Source of the DNA: Turnera subulata
Taxonomy: Eukaryota; Streptophyta; Magnoliopsida; Malpighiales; Passifloraceae
Assembly: GCA_028386065.3 (NCBI GenBank)
Contig: JAKUCV010005756.1
Location: 39,029-103,028 of the forward strand
Reading direction: 5' to 3'
Length of the DNA: 64,000 bases
In this document: positions 55,128-64,000 of the stretch, piece after piece
Numbering within the stretch: position 1 is the first letter of the stretch
Layout of the letters: each line of letters begins with the position of its first letter
Notes under the pieces: model-generated
What the model was told of the DNA's origin: nothing
Seen by the model: only the letters and a program-made list of their open reading frames with translations
The model's database searches: none
Translations under genes and position numbers: made by a program

Positions 55128-55312
55128 CAGTGTTATCAAACCTGGACCGGCCCGGGTAGTCGAACCCAGTTAATCGTGACCCGGCTGGATTTCGTGTTTA
55201 TAATTCCTTTATTATTTTTCAGTTGAACCGCAGTTTGGCCATTATTTACCTGGGAAAACCGCGACCCGAAGGCCCGACCGGGTCAACCTCCGGTCCGGGT
55301 TTAATAACACAG
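55128..55312. mobile_element. hAT-type MITE (185 bp)
   Basis: The ends CAGTGTTATCAAACC and (reverse complement) CTGTGTTATTAAACC extend to ~23-bp terminal inverted repeats including GGACCGG. The flanks CCATTAAAG and CCATTAAG are an 8-bp target duplication with one extra A. No coding capacity. Confidence 0.85.
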
Positions 55313-55320
55313 CCATTAAG

Positions 55321-55526
55321 TTAAGAGTCATTTACGATATTTTACCATTACGTTATATAAGAAATAAAATCTAGAAGGGCCTGGGCTGGGCAGTCCACGT
55401 CATCTGGGGGCCTGTCTAGGACCCCTAAATGGACAAAAAATAAGAGTACATTCCCGTAAAAAGGACAAAAAATAGTACAGACCTTCAAACGATACTTTTC
55501 AAACTTATATGTCATTTACTCTTTTT
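55321..55526. other. Unassigned short stretch
   Basis: No gene is seen; it lies between the MITE and the second LTR fragment. Confidence 0.4.
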
Positions 55527-55705
55527 TTAATTTATTATTACAGCTCATCCACAATAATAATTGATTAGGGACATTTAAGAATATAAAATATTCTTGAGTT
55601 ATAAATATATTGAAATAATATACAAAAATATAAATAAATAAATATCCTGACACAGATATAATATAATCATTCAATGATTGATTTTTGGGTATTACATTAA
55701 TAAAT
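55527..55705 (-). repeat. Old antisense Copia LTR remnant, end piece
   Basis: It matches the reverse complement of the first ~180 bp of the Copia LTR (TTTATTATTACA, AATAATTGATTAGGGACA, TTTAAGAATATAAAATATTC, TTTTTGGGTATTACA). With 53290-54462 it is probably one LTR split by the insertion of 54463-55526. Confidence 0.65.
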
Positions 55706-56349
55706 ATATCATATGATATTTTGTAAGTTGTTTCTTTGGTAAGTGTCTTTTAATATGTCATATATCAATTAACGAACCTTGAAATTCATGTATTATAAAA
55801 TAGGAGGACTAGATGTTATGATCAGAGACGCGAACAATCCCCAATTCCTCTTAGCGCGATTCTTCTCCAATTCGTTTTACCACAATAATTCTAGTGGGTG
55901 CGAAATCGAATTGGGAATGAAAATGGCTAGGGTTGGGGAATATGCTAGTTGGTGGTAGAATCACGTAACATTATATTAGTTTATATTATAGCGAAGGAGA
56001 GATTCTTAAAAAATTAGGCAAATAAAAAAATATAAAATGGTAAAAGGAAGAAAGAGAATAATTAAATTGGTTAGGATGTAAGTGTAACCAACAATCGGGT
56101 GCCACTTGGTGTGGTAGATTATGTCTAAAAGTAGGATATTCCTTCTCCCATCTACAGGGAAAGAAATTTGGACGCAACTTCCACATCCACAAAATTAAAT
56201 TGGCCTTTAACTCTCCCATTTCGGCTGAAGATTCTGCAACCCATCACGGTAGCGGTCGAGCCTACCACCCAAAAATATACATTCATACGTAAAAACGCCA
56301 AAAAAGAAAAAAAATATATCCCTATCAAACTATCAACAAAGATAGTCAC
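55706..56349. other. AT-rich intergenic DNA
   Basis: No gene is recognised. The last five bases before the LTR, ATTAT (56350-56354), are the likely left target duplication of the next element. Confidence 0.5.
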
Positions 56350-56354
56350 ATTAT

Positions 56355-56724
56355 TGATATAAAACAAGAAATTTGGAACATAAATCTGGGAGTTCTTTAT
56401 TGAGAATGAAGTCTTTATTACAAGAGAGAAAATGAAGGAAAACTTTTTGAGAGAGAGAGCCCAATGTAAGAGTCCTCTTTAATGCCCTAATTTTGGGCTT
56501 ATATATTACAAACATTGGTTATTGCCTATTGGACAAAAGGGAGTTCCTTATCTCGTCAGGTGTCGCGTTGTGAGTGGCCAAGGTCGGATCTCGGGTGGAT
56601 AAGGGTGATGATGCTGGATCGTAGGCTGAAATCCTTTGGGCCTCAGGTTCTTGGACTTATTGGAGTTGGACTTGCAAATTGTCTTCATGGTAAAGGATTA
56701 AGCCCATTGGGCTATATTATATCA
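56355..56724 (-). repeat. 3' LTR (370 bp)
   Basis: It starts TGATATAAAACAAGAAATTT and ends GGGCTATATTATATCA, nearly identical to 61284-61653. Confidence 0.92.
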
Positions 56725-59700
56725 TTAGTCCCGCAAATGGTTGGGCACTTTGAGCACGAGCATTTGATAGTCGGCGATCCTTTGCATACTTCTTGCCAGT
56801 TGCTTTGGATGGGTTGCTTTAGGCTTTACATTCCTCAATGTGAGTTTCTACAATTCTCCATTGCTAGTTGTTGTCAAAGCAATTGGACGTCTTGATCCTT
56901 AGTCCCCATGTCGCTTGAACTTGGAGTTCCTACTTTTGAGGTGCTTCCTTTTCGAAGACAGATCATCTTGATAACTTTGTAGCATCTGGCTCTAGGTCCT
57001 CTTGTTATGTTGTAGGCTTTGCTTTTAGTGTCTTAGTGCGACTAAGATCATGACATCTTCTTGGTTGTTTATGAATTAAGGCTCAATAGGCCTTTACTTC
57101 ATTCTTCTAGTCCTCCTATTGATGTTCATTTCCCATCAGGTCCTCGTGACATTTTCGCAGTACCCAGCTCCAGTTCTTGGTGCTGCTCTCAGGTTCTACC
57201 TTCCTGGTATTTTGGTGTAGCTGAAATCCTGGAACTTCTATTTGGTACTTGTAGGATTTTCACGCTTTTTTTTATGAGTGTCACCAATCTCTTGGGCATT
57301 TGATCCTTCTTTTCCTCCCAGCTTTTGTGTTCAACCTCAGTTTTAGCTTCTTCCTTTAGCTTCTATGCTCAGACTCAGTTCCCAGCATTTGCACTTAGTT
57401 TCAGCTTCTTCCGTTATTTTATTTTAGTACCTCTTAGGTTTCCTGCTGGAAATCATTTAATATTGCTTCACTAAAGCTCCAATCGGGTTTTGATTCCCTT
57501 TGAGCAATTGTGGGTTCTTGAATCCTTCATGTCTTCACAAAAGAATTTTTGGACAGGTTCCAGCTTTGCAGGAACTTGGATAGGTTCTAGCTTTGCCAGA
57601 ACTTGGAGCAGGTTCTGACTTTGTAGAAACTTGGAGTAGCCTCTACATTTGCAATAGTTCTTTTTTGGCCTTTTTGGTTTCTTTCAGCACAAATTGTATT
57701 GTCGAGTAAGCTTCGTTTAGCTTATGTTCTTCGAGTACTTAATGACTTCCTTGTGATTTCCTTTTCTGCTTCCTGAGCTCCTGCAGCTAGATCCTGGCTT
57801 CTGGATCTGGTAATTGAGATCCTAGTCTTTTCTTCAGAACTTTCCCTTCTATTAACTTTTTTTGTGGTTTTGCAGTTTCTTCTTTGAGGTTCTTGACCGG
57901 TCACTACGCGCAGTTCCTGCACGAAGCTTCATTTGGAACTCCATGGACTCTTTTCCTTTTATGATGGCTTCATTAGCTTCTGTAATCAGTTCTTGTTTTC
58001 TGGATGCCAATGCTATTTTTATTTCTTTTATAATCTTGCTAGCTCCATATTTGGTTTCTTCCTTTTGAGTACCAGGAACTTCTTTTCTTTCTTTTTTTTA
58101 AGGCTATTCATGCAAATTTTAGGCTTTTCCAACCCACAATTTAGCCTTTATTGTCGGGTACCAACGACCCTTTTCTAGGCCGTTAAGTTTTGGGGAACAT
58201 CTGCCCACGTTTGGCCTTTTGTGCGGTTTTACAGGTTAACACCCTACGTGTAAGGCCTACGTGGGCCGTAAAGCCTTCTTGCGCTTTGCTATCTGCTTGA
58301 AACTATGCGGGCTTGTTTATTGTTGAATATGACTTCTTTTCTTGAGTGAGTTTATGAGGAGGTCCTGCTCTTCTGGACAAGCTTTTAGATTTGCTTAAGT
58401 ACGAGTCCGCCATTTTATGCCTTAGCCTTAGCCTTTTTGCTGTTTATGGCACCTTTATGGCCAGTGCATTTTGGCATTTGCAAAGTCATATGCAATTCAT
58501 GGGACCTCTTTCTTAAGCTTCATCCTTTCGCTTCCCTTTGATGAAGGACCTTGCCATAACTCTTTCTTTGTTAGAAGTCTTTGTTCTATGGCGCTAGCAT
58601 CTTTTCATTTTCCTTGGAATGTTGTGGGTTTCTTCTGAACCTTGGTTCCTCGACTTGACTTTTTGTTGTTGAAGTTTTTGTCTTGAATATTTTCCTCCTT
58701 CATGGAGCTTTATCATCTTTCTCGAGCATGTGGTTAATCTTGCATTGCGATTCTCCCCCATGTTGTGGTTCTTCTCTCCGACCTTCTTGCTTTAATTAAA
58801 GCAATTGGATTAGCCAGTTTGCTTTTGAAACATCTCTCCTTCCTTGAAGCTTTTCTCTCCCAACTTTCTTGCTTTAATTAAAGGATTCTTCATTTGAGGT
58901 GGATTTGAATTTTTTTCCTTGAGGATCTCGCCATGCAGGTCCTGTGATAACAGGTTTGCCTCCTCACTAGGTAGTTCGATTATTCGTCATGGAACTGGTT
59001 GTTCCTATTGGCTTTATTTGTTAAGGTTTCATTGAGTACTTGTTCTTCTTGGGAACTTCATTAGGCCTTTGTCATGCTGACATCTTATATTTTTGCAAGG
59101 GTTCTGTGTTCGCCATTGATTTTATGGGCAAAGTTTCTTTAGCTCCTCCATCACTCGTTCTCACTCTTATCAGTGTTGCTTTTGGCTTTATTTTAGCTGA
59201 CTTCGCTTCCACATGACTGCTCATGCCTCCGCATGGGTTGATTTTCGTCTGGACGGGCTATCTTTTCCTTTCTTTTCTTTGCTGGAAATGCTTTTCGCCT
59301 CCAAGAACTGTTTTCCTCCATAAGGACCGCTTTTGGATTCAACTCCTTGTTCCTTTTGGAAATGGTTCTTGCTTTTGGATTCAACTCCTTGTTCATTCGC
59401 TTTAGGAACTGCATTTTTCATCTTTGGGATTGATTGCTCCTGGGGTTGCTTGTACCTTCACAGGATCTGTTGGTTTTTCCTTTGCTTATTTTTGGAGTTG
59501 CTTTCTCCTAGGGTTGCTTCCACATCTTTCTCCCAGGGTTGCTTCCACATCCTCGTGAGTTACTTTTGCCTCCGCTTGAATTGCTTTCCAAGGACCTCGT
59601 AGGAATTCCTCGTCGAGTCCAGCACCTTGTTCTTTCTCGAACCCAATAATGCTCACAATACAAATATCTCACATGAAAATTCATATTCCATAAAAATTGT

Positions 59701-60180
59701 GGCAATTGTAATTTTTCAAATAATTAAATGAAGTATACTTACAATAATACATAAGATAATTAGAATCTTATTTGCAAGTAGTATAGTGTATTAAGTACAA
59801 ATAACCCTTTACATAATAGAATACCAGTAAATATTTTGCCTTAAGGTAGCAGGGCCTATATGCTTTGTGCAATTTTGGGCCGTTGAAATTTTTTATTCTG
59901 GGCTTCGGATACATCGTGTGTTGTCTAATGGGGTGTGAGTTCGTTGCAGGTCCTCCTGCTTTCCCTTTTTTTTCCTTTTCTTTATTTCACGTGCTCCCTA
60001 CTTTTGTTGCCCTCACTGTGCATGTTGCTTTTCTTCTCTTCCTTTTCCACGCGCTTTCTTCTTTTTCTCCTTTTGTGCACCATACTCGTCACCAGCCTCC
60101 ATGACTCCGGCACGGTGGGCGGCAAGGCGCGGATGGGCGGCCCTCTCTAGCATTCTGGAATCTCCTTTGAACAGCAACAA
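56725..60180 (-). other. Body of the 370-bp-LTR element
   Basis: It is T/C-rich on the plus strand. Short degenerate repeats include GGTTCTAGCTTTGCCAGAAC-like units around 57555-57660 and GGATTCAACTCCTTGTTC twice (59335 and 59377). Minus-strand open frames (for example 59193-59414) are short, lysine-rich and repetitive. No gene can be supported. Confidence 0.6.
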
Positions 60181-60760
60181 CGTGCCTTGAGTTAGCTCTT
60201 CCAGATCCACCTCGCCTTTGCTCCTTCTCCGCCGACGAACAGTGGTGATGGCTACATTAGGGGTTCTTTCCAGTAGCTCCCCCTCTCCAACAGAGTGCAT
60301 AGTGGTTTTGTTTCTGGCCTTCTCTTGCTCCAACGAAGGCACGTCTGGGCTAGCTCATGGGAACCTCCATGGATCTGGATGGATTCCATTTGGATCTAAC
60401 TCATCTGGGTGGATATGGCCCCCCTACACTTGCTAACAGCACCGGTCCCTCTAGTGGCTTGCAACTGTGGTTAGGAGGTGCTCTGATTTTGCTGCTGCCG
60501 TCGTGTGCACCCCCAGCACCTCATTCGCTCCTGGGCTGCGAGTCATCGATCTCCGGGAGTCTCTTACTTCAATCACGATGCAACAGAATGCGGCTCTCTA
60601 GGCCTGAACCTTTCCGACGGTGGCGTACGGTGGATATAGGGGCTGCTTATGGTGGCTTCTTCTTCTCAAGCCTTCTACTGCATCGCTATCAGTGGCAACA
60701 AGTGAGGATGCTCGGCTCTAGGTTTCCACGGTGGGGTTTGCCACCCAGCTCTGGCAGCGT
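60181..60760 (-). repeat. 580-bp inverted duplication, right arm
   Basis: Inverted partner of 54502-55081, located in the leader of the 370-bp-LTR element. The arms start and stop cleanly at the same bases (CGTGCC... to ...GGCAGCGT). Confidence 0.9.
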
Positions 60761-61265
60761 CCGTCGTGCTGCCTCTCTCCGTTTCTGCTCTTCTTTGGGT
60801 TGAGTGTTGGTTGCCGCATACGACTCGTATCTGCTCTAGATCTGGTCATGTTTATCCAGATCCGCTCCTCTTTAAGTCATTTGTGAGCATCAGCGGGATG
60901 GTTCTTGTCAGATCTACTCGCTCCTTCACCGTTTCCCTTTTCTTCTCCATAATAGGTTTCTGGTTCGGTTGTTTTTCTTCCCGCTTCTGTTTGTCTGTCA
61001 CAATCTGCTGCATTTAGTACACAAATGCAATTAGTTGGCTGCTTTAATAAATTTACCTTAGGTAAATAGATTTATTGCTTCCAAAATATGTTGAATCTGT
61101 TAGATCTGTTGGATTTGTGGACTGATCTGTTGATTGATGAACTGCATGTGTTTCTTGAACTTGATGTTTGATTTTTTTTTTGTTGGATTTGTCTGGTTTT
61201 GTTGTTTAATTGTGGAACAGGTTGTACAAGATAGAAAAATAGAAATTGTCGCTGTGATTTGTCGT
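60761..61265 (-). other. Leader of the 370-bp-LTR element
   Basis: Non-coding sequence between the inverted-duplication arm and the primer site, with GTTTGATTTTT-type T-rich runs; no gene. Confidence 0.55.
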
Positions 61266-61282
61266 TCCCGGCAACGGAACCA
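61266..61282 (-). promoter_or_regulatory. Primer-binding site, tRNA-Asp-like
   Basis: The minus strand reads TGGTTCCGTTGCCGGGA one base from the LTR. It resembles the tRNA-Asp type site TGGCGCCGTTGCCGGGGA, unlike the methionine-like sites elsewhere in the window. Confidence 0.65.
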
Positions 61283-61283
61283 A

Positions 61284-61653
61284 TGATATAAAACAAGAAA
61301 TTTGGAACATAAATCTGGGAGTTCTTTATTGAGAATGAAGTCTTTATTACAAGAGAGAAAATGAGGGAGAGCTTTTTGAGAGAGAGAGCCCAATGTAAGA
61401 GTCCTCTTTAATGCCCTAATTTTGGGCTTATATATTACAAACATTGGTTATTGCCTATTGGACAAAAGGGAGTTCCTTATCTCGTCAAGTGTCGCGTTGT
61501 GAGTGGCCAAGGTCGGATCTCGGGTGGATAAGGGTGATGATGCTGGATTGTAGGCTGAAATCCTTTGGGCCTCGGGTTCTTGGACTTATTGGAGTTGGAC
61601 TTGCAAATTGTCTTCATGGCAAAGGATTAAGCCCATTAGGCTATATTATATCA
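61284..61653 (-). repeat. 5' LTR (370 bp)
   Basis: Only a few substitutions separate it from 56355-56724 (for example CAAGTG for CAGGTG), so the insertion is relatively young. Confidence 0.92.
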
Positions 61654-61699
61654 ATTACATGTTACAGGTATTAGTGACACCCAACCTACAAAATATATA

Positions 61700-62143
61700 G
61701 GATTAATACCTTTTTCCATCCCTATATTTGTTAATTAGGATATTTTTTATCCCTCAGTTGTAAAACATACTAATATGATCTCGGTGTAAAATTTCTGGAT
61801 TATTTTTCATTTTTCTCCAAACAGAAATTGCTAGCATGCTAATTTTTCCAATGACACGTCAACAACTAAGCCCACATCAATTTAGATCTCCTCAACTCGA
61901 GCCACACTTGTCACCAGTCCGATTCCCCGGCCCTTTTTTCACCCACGGGTTGGGGTAAGTATGGCACGATGTGGGCCGGGTTGTAGATTTTCATTAAAAA
62001 TTGACACGTCAACATTTTATGACTTGGAATTGGGAAAAAAAATGAAAAATATCCCTATAATTCAGCATTGAAATTGAATTTGTAGGGATTAAAAAAAACA
62101 TCCTAATTGTCAAACCCATTCATGAAGAAAATGTTATTAGTCC
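61700..62143. mobile_element. MITE with long imperfect inverted arms, upstream of the host gene
   Basis: GGATTAATACC at 61700 and GTTATTAGTCC ending at 62143 are the inverted ends. The arms share TTAATTAGGATATTTTTTAT versus its inverted copy CATCCTAATTG, and TTTTTCATTTTT versus AATGAAAAATATCC, over about 130-150 bp. The TA-rich flanks (ATATA on both sides) prevent a clear target-duplication call. Superfamily uncertain, possibly Mutator-like. Confidence 0.65.
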
Positions 62144-62195
62144 ATATAATATATACCCAGACAAACAAAAACGTTAGGCAAAAAACGTTTAGAAT

Positions 62196-62240
62196 TAAAA
62201 AAAAAAGAAAAAGAAAAAGAAAAAGAAAAAGAAAAAGAAA
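62196..62240 (+). repeat. Microsatellite (GAAAAA)n
   Basis: A poly-A run followed by about six GAAAAA units, 300 bp upstream of the gene start. A T17 run lies at 62435-62451. Confidence 0.95.
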
Positions 62241-62478
62241 ACGTTCATAAATATCCTGCCATGGAATCGGAAATCCCCACGTAATATTCCCCCTAGGTGA
62301 TGACTATTCCTATGTGGCCATAATTTCAGAATCCAACAGACAAGCAACCTTGGTTCCACTGTTTGTTAAACCTTAAATTCTGTCATACATACACACATAC
62401 ATATGACAGAATAGTTTTCAAAACACACAACATATTTTTTTTTTTTTTTTTGATGCTAACGATGAAATGCACACAACA

Positions 62479-62486
62479 TATAAATA
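62479..62486 (+). promoter_or_regulatory. Predicted TATA box of the phosphatase-family gene
   Basis: TATAAATA ends 60 bp before the ATG at 62547. It predicts a transcription start near 62510 and a short leader. Confidence 0.6.
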
Positions 62487-62546
62487 CAGGCATATCGATG
62501 AGATTGAGAAGCAGGTTGTAGAGTAATTCCTCTGTCAAGAATTGCG

Positions 62547-62878
62547 ATGGCAGCCCCCATATCGTCTAGGGTTACTATGCCAATATTGTTCATCTTGTCA
62601 TTGCTTGCTTTCTTTACTTCATCTTCTTCACATTTGCTGCACCCTTCAGTTGTTGACTCCACAATCGAGCACCGCAACTATACAGCCATATCGAGCTTTC
62701 GGGTAGTCAATAGAAGGGCTCTGATTGACTGTCCTGACCCAAACCCTTATCTCCAAATCAATCTTAGCACCAAAAACCCTACTCTCTCCGATGAGGATTT
62801 CATTACCGTGACTGTTAGTGGAGTTCTACTTCCTTCAGATGATGATTGGATTGCCATGATATCACCTTCGGATTCCGA
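62547..62878 (+). CDS. Purple acid phosphatase-family protein, exon 1
   Basis: The first exon of a host gene. The product starts with a signal peptide: MAAPISSR, a hydrophobic stretch of about 15 residues, then a Ser-rich end, so it is probably secreted or vacuolar. CPDPNPYLQINLS, LSDEDFITVTVSG and DDDWIAMISPSDS are hallmarks of the N-terminal fibronectin-like domain of the long plant purple acid phosphatases (often annotated probable inactive). The metal-binding phosphatase domain lies beyond the window, so activity cannot be judged. The ATG at 62547 is preferred over the in-frame one at codon 11 because it gives the complete signal peptide. The exon ends GATTCCGA|GTAATT with two bases of a split codon. 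Confidence 0.9.
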
Positions 62879-62997
62879 GTAATTGACAGTCTCCTTAAGT
62901 TTTAATTTTTCTCCATTGTTTTCTTGGCTTGATCCATATATATGTTTTTATCATACGATGACCGGGTTCTTGGTGTGATTCTATATTTTCTCTGCAG

Positions 62998-63085
62998 TGT
63001 CTCTAGTTGCCCTCTGAATAAAGCTGAGTATGTACAGACGGGTGATCTTAGTACACTTCCGCTACTCTGCCACTATCCTGTTAAG
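62998..63085 (+). CDS. Purple acid phosphatase-family protein, exon 2
   Basis: Intron 1 (62879-62997, 119 bp) runs from GT to TCTGCAG. Joining GA to T restores an Asp codon and continues VSSCPLNKAEYVQTGDLSTL and PLLCHYPVK in frame for 29 codons, exactly as this family requires. It ends GTTAAG|GTAAAT at a donor site. Exon 3 is not seen before the LTR in the following intron or before the window end. Confidence 0.9.
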
Positions 63086-63634
63086 GTAAATGTAATCCTA
63101 CTTTATTAACTTCCTATGCTCATTTTGTCCTATCTATTCCCTGATTGAGATTTCTTTTTAATTTATCCATGACTGAAATTGCTTTTATTGTTAATTTTTT
63201 TAAAAAAGAGAACTGGAGAAACTTGCATTTAGGCGTTCAAACACTTGAAATTGAAAAAGCCCGCCCGAGAATGGTATCATAAAACAAAAAAAAAGTCCGT
63301 TGGTTTGGTTGAAACTTTCAAAACTGGTTGACTAGTATTTCGATTATGGACTTAATTATCGGAAAATATATTTTTGTTGAGATTGCAACAGATGAGAGAA
63401 GAAGATTTGAAGTGAGGGTGTAGAATATTGCATGCACGACTTATGCGTGATTTACTTGCCTTGCGTTGTTGAGATGTCCTTAGCTAAGGCCTAGCTGGTT
63501 CATCATCTTACTGCTTCTAATTAAGATGCACCATACATCTTAATTATGGATGACTATATTCAAGGGTTTAGGAAGAAAATTATCAACGCTAAAAATTAAA
63601 TCTCCATAAAGGGGTTGGAATTACAGAGATGTTT
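63086..63634 (+). other. Intron 2 of the phosphatase-family gene (5' part)
   Basis: It begins with the donor GTAAATG. It is AT-rich with no frame continuing the family after CHYPVK. It is interrupted at 63635 by a Gypsy LTR and continues past the window. Confidence 0.7.
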
Positions 63635-64000
63635 TGAGACGCCCCGACCCGAATTTACCGTACACAATAAACCCGAGCCGGAACTGTGACAACCCAACCC
63701 GAAATGACTCAGCATACTGTGTATAAAACGAATATCCGGGCTCGACAGCCCATAATAAAATCAACAATGAAATCTCAACCGGCCCAATGGCCCAACATTA
63801 ATAAAAACATGCACAGCGGAAGACTTTAAATAACTCACTAACACTGTATGCAACACATGCAATCTATGGATCCAAGCCCGTCCAAGGGAAACGTCGCAGC
63901 CTGTCTGGAATGAACCCAACCTGTAACACAAATAACTCATCCTACGGGATGAAAGCCCGCAGGTGAGGGGTGAGTCCGAAGTGCTCACGACAATGGAAAG
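63635..64000 (-). mobile_element. Gypsy LTR in intron 2 (runs off window)
   Basis: TGAGACGCCCCGACCCG matches the end of the chromovirus LTR at 47235 in antisense orientation. The conserved hairpin block (copy 6) is at 63941-63988: CCTACGGG-ATGAAAG-CCCGCAGG then TGAGGGGTGAGTCCGAAGTG. Whether this is a solo LTR or a complete element cannot be seen. Confidence 0.8.

Larger units (their letters stand above)
56355..61653 (-). mobile_element. LTR element with 370-bp LTRs and non-coding body
   Basis: Two LTRs of exactly 370 bp with ends TGATATA...TATATCA are flanked by ATTAT and ATTAC. A primer site next to the right LTR shows it faces left. The 4.5-kb interior is purine-rich on the minus strand (GAAGGAA-type), with degenerate short repeats and no recognisable gag or pol. 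It carries the right arm of the 580-bp inverted duplication in its leader. The superfamily cannot be assigned from this sequence. Confidence 0.8.

Noticed and set aside
60357..60803. 148-codon frame in the inverted duplication, with partner at 54462-54905
   Set aside because: It is open on both strands in both arms, has no domain or homologous gene that I recognise, and the arms are nearly identical, so conservation carries no information.

Overview
The window is a retrotransposon-packed stretch of a plant nuclear genome, almost certainly a eudicot. It holds Ty1/Copia, Ty3/Gypsy chromovirus and plant L1-type LINE sequences, hAT-type and other MITEs, and one host gene with spliced exons at the right end. 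No rRNA, tRNA, CRISPR or prokaryotic feature was seen. Two assembly gaps (7533-7953 and 25858-26788) interrupt it.

Left third (1-20651). A decayed LINE runs from 1968 to 14117: endonuclease, reverse transcriptase, zf-RVT, RNase H and an A-tail. It is split by a Copia element (5004-13353) with a matching CCGGG target duplication. That Copia element is itself invaded by a gag-only, Sirevirus-like element (about 7667-12486) on the minus strand, here called TR-GAG copy 2. A second copy with a gutted gag lies at 1-1967. A 4.25-kb solo Gypsy LTR follows at 14704-18953, then a short LINE-derived insertion with 17-bp target duplications at 19111-19738.

Middle (20652-51672). A non-coding Copia-type element on the minus strand (LTRs 20657-21095 and 51228-51667, duplication GCGAC/GCGAT) has been opened by three later insertions. 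They are a Copia gag-pol element (22119-28966), a gag-pol-less Gypsy element carrying two reverse-strand ORFs and an hAT insertion (29274-38537, duplication AATAA), and a chromodomain Gypsy element (39830-50125, duplication ATTTT). Its own non-coding body contains a tandem array with a period of about 143 bp.

Right part (51673-64000). There is an old antisense Copia LTR, a 580-bp inverted duplication whose arms are about 5.1 kb apart, a 185-bp hAT MITE, a 5.3-kb element with 370-bp LTRs, a 444-bp MITE, and then the first two exons of a purple acid phosphatase-family gene. Intron 2 of that gene contains the start of another Gypsy LTR that runs out of the window.

The standout signal is a 12-bp perfect palindrome, AACATCGATGTT, present about 80 times exactly. 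It occurs almost always in pairs 8-10 nt apart, and the pairs recur about every 74 bp in five arrays. The arrays sit in the LTRs of the gag-only family and in the leader between primer-binding site and gag of a different Copia family. The related 74-bp unit therefore occurs in two retroelement lineages at two different positions.
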